A stretch of 64,000 nucleotides of DNA from a virus, in the IMG/VR virus record IMGVR_UViG_3300050821_017570, positions 1 through 64,000 of that record; one strand, written 5' to 3'. The position numbers and the translations under genes were made by a program. Positions 1 to 8,605 of the stretch are shown one piece after another (the stretch's first letter is position 1; each line of letters begins with the position of its first letter). A model generated the notes under the pieces. That model searched no databases, was not told where the DNA came from, and saw nothing but the letters and a program-made list of their open reading frames with translations.

Positions 1-123
1 TCATACGTATTCCAGGCACCCTTTACGGCATTCACAGCCTTGGGCTCATACGTATTCCAAGCACCCTTGACCGCATTGACCGCCTTCGGCTCATACGTGT
101 TCCAGGCACCCTTGGCCTTGTCC
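1..123. repeat. 45-bp in-frame tandem repeat
   Basis: Two full 45-bp units (1-45 and 46-90) and a third partial unit (91 to about 123) each begin tcatacgt[ag]ttccaggcac or a close variant. The unit length is a multiple of three, so it adds 15 residues per copy to the overlapping minus-strand gene. The array probably continues left of the window. Confidence 0.85.
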
Positions 124-212
124 ATCAGCGATGGGGCTGGTGCGGGTACGGCCGGTTGAACCGGGGCCTCGGCTGGTGCGGTAGGATCTGCGGAGGTCTT
201 ACTAATGGACAT
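1..212 (-). CDS. N-terminus of a repeat-containing protein (cut by left edge)
   Basis: About 70 N-terminal residues are visible; the rest lies left of the window. The start at 212 is preceded by a GAGG box. After an Ala/Pro-rich leader of about 28 residues, the protein enters a perfect-phase 15-residue repeat of the form KGAWNTYEPKAVNAV, encoded by 45-bp tandem DNA repeats. The repeat carries one Trp and one Tyr per unit and alternating Ala/Val and Lys/Glu, which would suit an amphipathic or coiled structural element. It lies just downstream of the portal gene, so a virion or scaffold role is possible, but the function is unknown. Confidence 0.75.
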   Translation of the reverse strand, partial: MSISKTSADPTAPAEAPVQPAVPAPAPSLMDKAKGAWNTYEPKAVNAVKGAWNTYEPKAVNAVKGAWNTY

Positions 213-242
213 GATGCCCTCTATCCGCTTACCTTACCTCGA

Positions 243-2081
243 CTACTGGGGTTGACCACCCTGCTGGCCTTGACCCAAAACCTGCTGCTGACCCTGGGAG
301 GCCGCCTGTTGGCGCAGCTTGTCCATCTTCGCAGTCACCATGCTGTGGAGGTCCTGGTTAGACTCACGGATCTGGCGAAGCTGTTGCTTACGGTCATAGT
401 CCGGCATCGAGACAAGCTGTTGGGCAATCTGGTCAGCCTGATCGGCCATCGCCTGGATGGTCGTCGGCTGCTGACCACCCGACCCCATACCTGGGATGCC
501 GCCCATCCCGCCGGCCGCCGCTGCGGCGTTTGGCTGCCCAGCCTGCTGTTGCTGGGACAGGAGAGCCTGACTACCAGGAGCCTGGTTAAGCTGTTGGGCC
601 GCACCCATTTCCTGCTCTTCCTGCTGCTGCTCGTTGGCCTTCTCCTGCTCCTTCGCAACCGTCTTCTGGTGCTGGAACACCTTCTTGACCTCTTCCTCGG
701 CGTTGATGCCGATGGCCGCGAGAGCCGTCTGGGGCGAGATCTGATTGGCACTCATGAGCTGCATGAGGATCTGCTTGCGCCCCTCATCGTACGAGACGGT
801 TGTCTTCTGCATGATCGCAGTGGTCTCGTCGATATCGAAGTTACGGGCGCAGACCTTAATCATCCAGGCGAGGATTTGGTTGTAGAGGGCTGGGACGGAC
901 TGCCAGCACGACTCAAACAGCTGAAGCGCCATAGGGGCGGCCTGCACCGATAGTGTCATGCTATGGTATTCGAGCGGGATACCGAGGCTGTTCAGGTATT
1001 CCTGATGACGGAACTTGAGCTTGTCTGGCGGAATCAGGGTCGCACCCTCACCGCCTGCAAACTGGTAGGTCAATGGATAGGGGGCGGTGTGATAGGTCGC
1101 GGGGTCGGCCCGGTGCTGGGCGACGATACGACGAACCGCACGAACAAACCGATCCATACCCTGGGTCTGCACGGGGTCCTGGACCTGACCAGGCGCCGGA
1201 GTCGGTGACAGGATTCGCATACCGAGCGTGTAATCCAAACAGATCGCTTGGTCGGCCCGATTGATCGTCTGCATCAGCCATGCCATGCGGAAATTGCTGA
1301 TACTGCGTGGGACACCCCAACCGCGGGTATCCATGCCGGTGATGATAGGCTCGTCCATGTGAAGGACGCACTCGTCATCGAGTTTCACGTCCCCATCGTA
1401 AGCGACCGCTTCGAGGACCGACATCGGCGTGTCCTCGATATGAATGGGTGCACCACGACGAATATCTTCGCGCACATAGTTCGGGATACGCCAGTAGATC
1501 TCTTTACGCTTCGAGTGACGGTTGAACCCGATATCGATTTCAAACGGGCTGTAACGCTCTAACCGAACCTTCGAGATATCCGGGTCACGACGATCCTTGC
1601 AGATATAGTCGCGTGCATCCTTGCACATCGGGCAACCGCCACCGGTGCGCTTCCAGTGCACGCCTTCGGTATCGAACCCAATACCATAACGGACCCGTCG
1701 AATCGGCTGCTCGTACCCACATTGACGACAAATCAAAAAGCGCTGAAACGGGATGTAGAGCGAAACAATCAGGTTGCCATAGCAGAGGAACTCATCAGCA
1801 CACGACTGTAGTTCTCGCCGGTAATTCAGATGCTTGTTGAACAGATCCTTGAACTGGGACTCTTCGTCTGGCTCAAGATCTGGAAACTGAATCGAGGTGA
1901 TGAAGTGGCTGCCAACCCGCTGGAAAGCTGTCCTAAAGTTACCGTCTGTTAACCAGAGATATTGGGCCCACCACAGGATGAGGGTGTGGGAGGTCGGCAT
2001 CGCCATCGTGGCGTAGTCCAGCCAGGGGAGTTGTGCCTCCCGCATAGCCGGCATGGTCGACCTAAAGCTGTCTAGTCCCAT
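243..2081 (-). CDS. Portal protein with inserted zinc ribbon
   Basis: The 612-residue protein has the organisation of a phage portal: an N-terminal part typical of the clip and stem approach, a central wing region, and a Gln-rich C-terminal tail (residues about 490-612, rich in QQQ and Gly) like those that line the portal crown. The portal would form the dodecameric DNA channel at one capsid vertex. An unusual feature is a four-cysteine zinc-ribbon-like insertion, CRQC near residue 117 and CPMC near 150. The start at 2081 follows an AAGG box. Assignment rests on overall pattern, length and head-gene context rather than a single motif. Confidence 0.7.
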   Translation of the reverse strand: MGLDSFRSTMPAMREAQLPWLDYATMAMPTSHTLILWWAQYLWLTDGNFRTAFQRVGSHFITSIQFPDLEPDEESQFKDLFNKHLNYRRELQSCADEFLCYGNLIVSLYIPFQRFLICRQCGYEQPIRRVRYGIGFDTEGVHWKRTGGGCPMCKDARDYICKDRRDPDISKVRLERYSPFEIDIGFNRHSKRKEIYWRIPNYVREDIRRGAPIHIEDTPMSVLEAVAYDGDVKLDDECVLHMDEPIITGMDTRGWGVPRSISNFRMAWLMQTINRADQAICLDYTLGMRILSPTPAPGQVQDPVQTQGMDRFVRAVRRIVAQHRADPATYHTAPYPLTYQFAGGEGATLIPPDKLKFRHQEYLNSLGIPLEYHSMTLSVQAAPMALQLFESCWQSVPALYNQILAWMIKVCARNFDIDETTAIMQKTTVSYDEGRKQILMQLMSANQISPQTALAAIGINAEEEVKKVFQHQKTVAKEQEKANEQQQEEQEMGAAQQLNQAPGSQALLSQQQQAGQPNAAAAAGGMGGIPGMGSGGQQPTTIQAMADQADQIAQQLVSMPDYDRKQQLRQIRESNQDLHSMVTAKMDKLRQQAASQGQQQVLGQGQQGGQPQ

Positions 2082-2120
2082 AAGACCTTATTCTGGTTAT
2101 CTGATTAGCTCAGAACAGGC

Positions 2121-3014
2121 CTAACCCGCCTTTACCAGCACGACATGCCGGTACCCAGCGTAATCGTATGCGAGCCCAAACGACACGACCTGATATGACT
2201 TTGGAGTATCGCCCGCAACCGTCACATCCAGTATCTGCTCGACATCGTGTGGTGGTGTAACTACAGCCACCGTACCATCGTTAGGAAAAATCAGTGCCAG
2301 AACGTTATCTTCATCCACGACGTCAAAGCAGAACACTCGCAGCTGCCCAAGGTGTTTGCCCTTGATGGTGACTGGTCGTAGTTTTGGTTTCGCAGTCATC
2401 TTGGGTTCCTCAGGCTGGTAGACCTGGACCGGTGCTGGAGCTGGTGGTGGGACATATGGTCCGACCGTCTGTACCGGCATCGGCTGGACAGCTGGCTGGT
2501 AGGGAGCCGGTGCCTGCGGTGCCGCCTGATAGGGCGATGGCGGTGTCGCCGGTGGTAACTGTAAGGCTGGTAGGACCTGACCCAACATGGCCTGCTGAAG
2601 CATCTGCTGGGCTGCCCGAACGGCTTCTTCCGACACCAGCTGCTGAGCCGTGGGTGCCGGACCACCCACGTGGACTGGGCCTTGCGAAGTGGGCTCCTGA
2701 GCCTGCATGGGACGGGTGACGGTCGTGTTGCGCCCCAGCTTGATCATGCTGGCTGACGTTCCATCGACGAGTGCGATCTCAGGAGCGGAAGGTGGACTAT
2801 TAGGATCGCCACAATTCCGTTGGACCAGAACCGGAGCGCTTTTCTGACCGCGACTCAGATGGGGAATCACACTACCCCGCCCGCCCAGAGCGGTCACGAC
2901 CTGATCCTGCTGAGGATCCATCTTAGCCTTCAGATGGTCTGGTCGGGACGACGCGACTGCGATCGACATGTCGGCCATGCGATGAACGGGTGCTTGGGCG
3001 CCATCGTCAGACAT
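2121..3014 (-). CDS. Linker-rich protein in head region, unknown function
   Basis: The 297-residue protein starts at 3014 behind a GGAG box. Residues about 90-205 form a long Pro/Ala/Gln-rich low-complexity linker. Residues about 210-297 form a compact predicted beta-rich domain ending FGLAYDYAGYRHVVLVKAG. It lies directly upstream of the portal gene on the transcript. The two-part build, a disordered arm plus a small globular domain, fits a minor head or decoration protein, but I do not recognise the family. Confidence 0.8.
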   Translation of the reverse strand: MSDDGAQAPVHRMADMSIAVASSRPDHLKAKMDPQQDQVVTALGGRGSVIPHLSRGQKSAPVLVQRNCGDPNSPPSAPEIALVDGTSASMIKLGRNTTVTRPMQAQEPTSQGPVHVGGPAPTAQQLVSEEAVRAAQQMLQQAMLGQVLPALQLPPATPPSPYQAAPQAPAPYQPAVQPMPVQTVGPYVPPPAPAPVQVYQPEEPKMTAKPKLRPVTIKGKHLGQLRVFCFDVVDEDNVLALIFPNDGTVAVVTPPHDVEQILDVTVAGDTPKSYQVVSFGLAYDYAGYRHVVLVKAG

Positions 3015-3054
3015 AGTAACTCCGGCTGCTACTGTAGCGGGCCATTCCGATAGA

Positions 3055-3849
3055 TCAATCGCCCGTGGAACCTAATACGGTTTCGTGCTGAAGGATACGT
3101 CGGTAGCTCGCGCGTGCCTTACCAGCGGGTTCGGACTCAATCGCTTCGTAGGGTTCAAACGCATCCAACACGTCATCTGGTACGGATGAGTTGGTTAGTA
3201 TGAGGTTACGAGGCGACGTTTGCGGTAGATGGTCTTGGCAATCCCAGACTCGGGTCAGGTCCGCACCAGCGCGCCGAACGGTCGATTTGACGTTAAGAAA
3301 CTCATACGATTTACGCCGCCCAATATAGTTGAGCCAAACCACATCACACAGTCGGACCAATTGGCTCAACTCCTCCCGCTCCACCGACCAGGCTTCACGC
3401 CCCTGGTAGGCGTCTCCGAACCCGACATCCCAATGGGATTCGGCGGTCTCAGATTCGGTCAGATAGTCGCTACTCGATTTACAGACAATACGTAGACGAC
3501 CTTCGTCTTCAAACTTCCCCACGAGGTGAAAGTGCTTTCGGCACATATCGATCACCACCGGGTCGATCTCCACCACCGTAAGATCAAATCCGGGAAAACA
3601 GCTCAGCAGGGCGATCGGGCCTGCACCTGACCCCAATCCGAGCATGACACCAGAACCGTTAGGCTTATCGGCCCCAGCCATCAGCCAGCCATTCATGTAG
3701 AGGGATTCCGCTACCGGGCCTGGCTTACCGGTCTGGTCGAGAAACGACCCACCCTGAACCTGATGGTCGATAGCGAGACATCTGGCTTCCGGTTTATCAA
3801 ACACCCAGACTGAGCCAAACATCCCTGGTCGGGATTCCAATAGCTTCAC
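3055..3849 (-). CDS. Spermidine-synthase-like / Rossmann methyltransferase-fold protein
   Basis: The 264-residue protein has a class I SAM-binding fold signature: the glycine loop GLGSGAG near residue 71, followed by the acidic strand VVEIDPVVIDMCRKHF about 20 residues later. This spacing and the EIDP motif resemble spermidine synthases and related aminopropyl- or methyltransferases. The substrate cannot be read from the sequence. The start overlaps the stop of the 1395-residue gene by four bases (ATGA), so the two are translationally coupled. Phage head operons sometimes carry such genes, but the role is unclear. Confidence 0.75.
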   Translation of the reverse strand: MKLLESRPGMFGSVWVFDKPEARCLAIDHQVQGGSFLDQTGKPGPVAESLYMNGWLMAGADKPNGSGVMLGLGSGAGPIALLSCFPGFDLTVVEIDPVVIDMCRKHFHLVGKFEDEGRLRIVCKSSSDYLTESETAESHWDVGFGDAYQGREAWSVEREELSQLVRLCDVVWLNYIGRRKSYEFLNVKSTVRRAGADLTRVWDCQDHLPQTSPRNLILTNSSVPDDVLDAFEPYEAIESEPAGKARASYRRILQHETVLGSTGD

Positions 3850-6800
3850 TTGGTTGGTTTCTTGTGGTAGTGCTTGTACAGAAGGTATCCAAGTAACCCT
3901 ACTGCGCCAGCCCCCAATACGGCCCCACCACCGATCAGATTGTTACGTATGTGCTGGCCGGTCTGGATAGCCGTATTGTAGAGACCCGCACTGGTGTTCT
4001 GCGCGTTAAGCCCCACGACTGAATTCATCAGCTGTGACTGCCCATACGTGGTGGGGTTATGCTTGGAAAGCCACGGATCCAAATGTTTCAGCACATTGGT
4101 CTGCTGGTCTGGTGACCATGTGTGGTAGTCGCCCCTCAGCCCCTCAGATGCACCTACAGCTTCTGCCGCGCCACGCAATTGCGTGATAAATCGGTCAGGA
4201 TTGAAGTGACTGACATTCTCAGGTTTCACTCCAGCGGCCTGTAGATTTGCCAGCATTTTTGCGAACGTTTTTACGTTCTTACCCAACAGGTCAGGATTCG
4301 AGTCACTACCAGTGTAGCCGGGCTGAGCGTTAAACGCCACCATATCAGGATGGATCACATCATCTGCACCAAACTGAGCCGATGCTCCGGGTTTGGTCTT
4401 TATGGCTGTGAAGATCTGGGTTCGTGGATAGTCGACATTTGGGTCACCACTCGGATAGGCGTACTCTTTCATGCGCTGGAGGTAGCCAGCGAGCGGTCCA
4501 TTAGCGAATTCATGGTAATGCTGAGCCGAACCCGCATTCCAACGAGCCTGTGGCGGAACACCTGGAATCTCTCGAATCCAGTGCATGGCCTTCTCCATCG
4601 GAACACCCAACGGGTGAATCCGCATGGCCTTGCTGCCCTCAATAGCATAACCCTTGGCCGGTTCATCCAAGCCCACCTCGCCAGTATTCCACTTTCTGGC
4701 TTGCTCGGAAAACTCATTCAGCACCGCATTATCTTTCGGTGTTAGAAATACTTCACCTGCACCGACGGCCCCAAGTCCGGTCAGCCCGAGTGCTCCAGCC
4801 CCCATAAGGGCTCGACGCTCACCTTTATCCCACGTATTTTTCTTTTTCGCAGGCGCACCCATTTGGGCCGCGACCTTGACAAGCGAACTGATTTTCGGCA
4901 TACCCAACGGCTCGGTCGTAGGTTGAACTGGTTGCGCCGCCACTGATACGACCGGTTGCGCCTTACGCTTGCGCTTGAGATAGTTGAGGATCACACGGGC
5001 CCGGGCGCGATCGAGATCTCGATAGCCAGCGTTCTGTTTCAGCCCCATCGATCCATACATGTTCTTGAGCACTTCCTCAGGAGGTGCCCAAACCCCGCCC
5101 TCAAATAGCGGAGCTGCCGCTGGATCCACGTCACCCACATTGAGTGTGACGTCATACCCGTGGACGCCTGGTTCGTCCGCCCCATTGGGTGGAAGATACC
5201 GAAGGGTCGGTTCATACGGAGCCTTGGCTCCGACCCCACTGGTGGGAAACCGATACCGACGATTCTGATCGGGTGCCACGTAGACCCTATTCTCAGGGTC
5301 AAACATCACGTACTCAGACCGCGGCGCCGTGGTGACACGATCAGCTTGTTTGGTCTGACCGGGCAGGCCAAGCATCTGTTGGACCGTTTCAACCGTATGG
5401 GCTGGGTCGCTGAAGAAGTGCTGGGCCTCACAGAACGGGATACCGGCAGCATCGGCCGCCCCACCATCATGATCCAGGTTGTCACCCACCATGACGCATT
5501 TGGCCGGATCGAGTCCAAACCGCTTCATCACATGGACAATCATGGTTGGGGCAGGCTTCAGAACATCCGGATGTGGTGCCGGAGTATAGCAGATGTCGTC
5601 GAGTGTTCCGCCCATCAGACCAATCGTCTCACGTTGCAGGTCACCCAACAGGTCTGGCGTCAGACTCGAATGATCGTCTCGATCACCACGGCAGGTGTGG
5701 TTGGTCACCCCGATGATCCGACAGCCCATCTGCTTGAGCGGATCGAGCGTTTCGATCCTATTCGGCATGATGAACTGATCGCCGAGCGTGTCGTACCGGC
5801 CGTTGCGCCACTGCCGTACCGTTGAATCCATATCCAACAGGATAGCCGGAAAGTCACCCTGATCGTCTGGCTCTTCGGCCGGCTTCATAGCCAGCATAGG
5901 GCAAGCTTCTTCAGCTGGAGAACCGGCCGGGTCACCATCGTCGACGGCCGTCTTGGCTAACTGCGGATTGTTGCCACCATGAGCGTTTGGTGACGGCACC
6001 TGTGGTGCATGTTCATACCCGTGGAGGGCCGCCTCGTGATCGACCGGCGTTACAGCGGTTTGACGTTTTTCTGGTTTGACCGTCTTGGCGATATCGCCGG
6101 GCTGGACCTCATCACCGGCACCGGAATTGTCGCCGGCTTTGGGGTTTTCACCGTCCTGGATTGGTCCAGTTGCGGGTCCTTTGAGGGACGAGATGACACC
6201 GGCCCAATGGGTCGCGGCAAGCTTTTCGCCCGCGAGGGCCAGTTTGACCGCTGTGGTGAATCCATTGTTGGCTGCTTTCTCTGCTTCCTCAATCGCCTGA
6301 AGACGTGTCTGGTTAGGCTTCTCGGCCCACTTGTTGTCTTGGTCGCTCATACAGCCACGTAGAAAGCTCTTGGCTTCCTTGAACGGAATGGTCGCGAACG
6401 GCTCGTTATCCGCATGCTCGGTACCGAGAGAACCGCCATCTAGAGCCAGGAAGAAGTAGGTACGCTCACCATCAAACCCATCGACCAGCTTCTTATCTTC
6501 TGGCCATATCGCTTCCACCACACCCATCGGTTTGATATGGAGGAGCTTACGATCGGCCTCTTCGATAGATTCACGGTATGCGGCAAACTCAGGCTCTTCG
6601 CCATCATCGATCCCACCGCCGGGCATCAATAGGTAGCCGGGCTTCCGAAACCCGATGATCCCGTCCTTACTGTATATCACTACTTCGGAACGACTGCGGA
6701 GGTGCGGGTGGTCGCTGTTGGACTGGTCGGAATCTGGGGTCTCGTCGGTGTCCTGCTCGGCGGCCTTTACGACCCCGTGCCTGCCGCCCGAGTAGCGGGT

Positions 6801-8033
6801 CGGCACTCCGGCCAGCCCTCTGGTGAGAATCCGGTTGGAGGCCTTGCGGGGGTTGCCACCGGTTGGTTGAGGGTTTCGTGGTGCGTTGGTTTCTGGCCAC
6901 CCAACCGGCTCCTCAGTTTTGTTAGCGGATGTCTTCATCTGGTGGTTAGCGTGCTGTCTCAGCTTACCTTCGAACGCGTTAGCGGCATCATGGGCGTCGT
7001 CGTAACTAACCCCACTTCTCATGAGTCCGCGTTCAGTTAGCTCGTGCGAGAGAATGAAGGCTCGATCCAGCTCCGGCACCTCTGTGTCGATCCAGATCTC
7101 ATTCTCGGGGATCCAGTCGTAGACCAGGTGGTGACCGCCACCGATGTAATCGGTATGGCCATCGTTACGGACCTGTACCCCATCGACCAACCGGACGTCA
7201 GTACCGTCGGGTAGTGTGACCCAGGGGGTCGTCGTGATACTTGCCGTCTTCTGCACCCACGCCCGTTTAGCCAACTGCTGCTTCAGTCGGTTACGATACT
7301 GGTTCCGATACAGGAGGGCACTCAGGACACCGATCGCACCCCCAACCCCTAGGCCAATGAGCCCCATCTTGCCGCCTGAACGCAGCTGGGATGGACTCAT
7401 CTGGATACCCAGCTGGTTGGTTGGCAGGGGAGCTTCACCTGTGACGTGCGGGGCGTTCATCACGCCAGTGAGCGAACCTGTCGTCCCACCCAGAAGGGCT
7501 CCCAGCTCACCCCAGCGGACCGGCGTGTCTTTCACCTGCTCGTACTGTTGGGCTGCCTGCTGAGTCTCTGGATCTGCAAGACGCCGTTGGATCCCTGCGG
7601 GTGCGGCGCGCAGGATACGTTTCGCACGCATCAATCGTTTGGGGTCCAGCACCGTGTCGGCCAGCTCTAGTGATGCACCTGTACCCAGCCCGATACCACC
7701 ACCGATCGCTAGCCCTTTGAGAGCAGACCCTTCGGCTGCCCGAGGATCATTCCCAGCCGCATGCCCAAGTAGCCCAGCCTTTGCACCGATACCAAACCCA
7801 CCCACCGCGGCACTCGGGAGGGCTCGCTGAAGCACACGCTCCCAAAGTGGGTGCTGTCGACGATCCTCAACCTGCTTGACCGTCTCTAACGCATCAGCAA
7901 CCGATGAGACCTGCTCGGGTGTCGGTTGGGCAGGTGTGGTTACCGGCGAAGGGGTCGATGACGGCAACACATCACCAATGCGCTGAAGCGCACTCGTGAT
8001 GGGTGTGATGTGATGAGTGAGCGATTCACTCAT
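3846..8033 (-). CDS. Giant multidomain protein: zincin-like + Nudix + HAD phosphatase domains
   Basis: The 1395-residue protein begins with Gly/Ala-rich hydrophobic stretches (about 75-125 and 175-240). A zincin-like segment follows with HELTER near residue 329 and a downstream H in YDDAHDAANAFE. A Nudix domain has a near-complete Nudix box near 471-491 (G-x5-E-x7-RE-x2-EE). A HAD-type phosphatase domain has DMDST near 733, VTNHT, and GDNLDHD near 848. The C-terminal part carries hydrophobic segments near 1073-1092 and 1368-1386 and a basic tail. The domains are joined by long polar linkers. The gene lies upstream of the portal gene and downstream of a small head gene. It could be a virion-packaged polyfunctional or processed protein; this is inference. 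Confidence 0.8.
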   Translation of the reverse strand: MSESLTHHITPITSALQRIGDVLPSSTPSPVTTPAQPTPEQVSSVADALETVKQVEDRRQHPLWERVLQRALPSAAVGGFGIGAKAGLLGHAAGNDPRAAEGSALKGLAIGGGIGLGTGASLELADTVLDPKRLMRAKRILRAAPAGIQRRLADPETQQAAQQYEQVKDTPVRWGELGALLGGTTGSLTGVMNAPHVTGEAPLPTNQLGIQMSPSQLRSGGKMGLIGLGVGGAIGVLSALLYRNQYRNRLKQQLAKRAWVQKTASITTTPWVTLPDGTDVRLVDGVQVRNDGHTDYIGGGHHLVYDWIPENEIWIDTEVPELDRAFILSHELTERGLMRSGVSYDDAHDAANAFEGKLRQHANHQMKTSANKTEEPVGWPETNAPRNPQPTGGNPRKASNRILTRGLAGVPTRYSGGRHGVVKAAEQDTDETPDSDQSNSDHPHLRSRSEVVIYSKDGIIGFRKPGYLLMPGGGIDDGEEPEFAAYRESIEEADRKLLHIKPMGVVEAIWPEDKKLVDGFDGERTYFFLALDGGSLGTEHADNEPFATIPFKEAKSFLRGCMSDQDNKWAEKPNQTRLQAIEEAEKAANNGFTTAVKLALAGEKLAATHWAGVISSLKGPATGPIQDGENPKAGDNSGAGDEVQPGDIAKTVKPEKRQTAVTPVDHEAALHGYEHAPQVPSPNAHGGNNPQLAKTAVDDGDPAGSPAEEACPMLAMKPAEEPDDQGDFPAILLDMDSTVRQWRNGRYDTLGDQFIMPNRIETLDPLKQMGCRIIGVTNHTCRGDRDDHSSLTPDLLGDLQRETIGLMGGTLDDICYTPAPHPDVLKPAPTMIVHVMKRFGLDPAKCVMVGDNLDHDGGAADAAGIPFCEAQHFFSDPAHTVETVQQMLGLPGQTKQADRVTTAPRSEYVMFDPENRVYVAPDQNRRYRFPTSGVGAKAPYEPTLRYLPPNGADEPGVHGYDVTLNVGDVDPAAAPLFEGGVWAPPEEVLKNMYGSMGLKQNAGYRDLDRARARVILNYLKRKRKAQPVVSVAAQPVQPTTEPLGMPKISSLVKVAAQMGAPAKKKNTWDKGERRALMGAGALGLTGLGAVGAGEVFLTPKDNAVLNEFSEQARKWNTGEVGLDEPAKGYAIEGSKAMRIHPLGVPMEKAMHWIREIPGVPPQARWNAGSAQHYHEFANGPLAGYLQRMKEYAYPSGDPNVDYPRTQIFTAIKTKPGASAQFGADDVIHPDMVAFNAQPGYTGSDSNPDLLGKNVKTFAKMLANLQAAGVKPENVSHFNPDRFITQLRGAAEAVGASEGLRGDYHTWSPDQQTNVLKHLDPWLSKHNPTTYGQSQLMNSVVGLNAQNTSAGLYNTAIQTGQHIRNNLIGGGAVLGAGAVGLLGYLLYKHYHKKPTK

Positions 8034-8036
8034 CGG

Positions 8037-8534
8037 TTAGACCAGTCCGTGGAGCCGTCCCCACAGCTTGGCGAGTCGGACATCCAACATCGCATTGGCG
8101 CTCATTTTGTTCATCCGATGCGCGATCTGCTGTTCCGCGAGGTTTATAGCCCCAGGCGTTTCCTGCGCAAGCTGTTGAGCTTTCTGAGCCGTCAGTGCCA
8201 TGGTGGTACCCTTGGGCGGTGCAGCCGCATTGACGGGTGCCGGTGCCTGAGGGGCTGGCTTCTGAGGAGCCGCCGGTTGAGGTGCAGCTTTGGCAGGTGC
8301 CGCAGGGGTCGCTACCAGCTTTGGTACCGGCGGTGCCCCAGGGATCATCTGCTGCTGCTGTACCTGCACGGCCAGCTTGGCGAGCGCGGCCTGGACCTTT
8401 GGGCCTAACTCTTCAGCCTTCTTGACGTGCTCTGGAAGCTTTTTGCCCTTAGGCGTGTGGGCGGCCCAACGCTTCGCCATAGCTGGTTCGTTTGCGAACA
8501 TCCAGCCACGTTGAGCTTTACTTTTAAACGGCAT
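8037..8534 (-). CDS. Small conserved phage protein with MPFKSKAQRGWMFAN start
   Basis: The 165-residue protein opens with a basic, aromatic N-terminal motif (MPFKSKAQR-WMF, then AKRWAAHTP) that I recognise from many small phage proteins of unknown function. A Pro/Ala-rich linker (about 65-115) and a short alpha-helical C-terminus follow. Only three bases separate its stop from the start of the next, 1395-residue gene. It may be a head-associated or DNA-binding accessory protein; no catalytic motif is visible. Confidence 0.75.
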   Translation of the reverse strand: MPFKSKAQRGWMFANEPAMAKRWAAHTPKGKKLPEHVKKAEELGPKVQAALAKLAVQVQQQQMIPGAPPVPKLVATPAAPAKAAPQPAAPQKPAPQAPAPVNAAAPPKGTTMALTAQKAQQLAQETPGAINLAEQQIAHRMNKMSANAMLDVRLAKLWGRLHGLV

Positions 8535-8605
8535 ACCTAATAGTTCCTTCAGCGCTCACTACCGATTCTCCCAACCAGCGGAGGCCCAACAAGCCTCTTA
8601 CCCGA

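Noticed and set aside
335-751. Arg/Ser-rich minus-strand ORF overlapping the portal gene
   Set aside because: It is the other-frame reading of the portal's Gln-rich tail and has no domain or leader.
156-953. Long plus-strand ORF of 265 residues
   Set aside because: It is the mirror of the portal gene, with Leu/Arg-rich low-complexity composition, no RBS and no recognisable domain.
5160-5825. Plus-strand ORF of 221 residues
   Set aside because: It is opposite the 1395-residue gene, where the Nudix and HAD motifs are clear; composition is typical of an antisense shadow.
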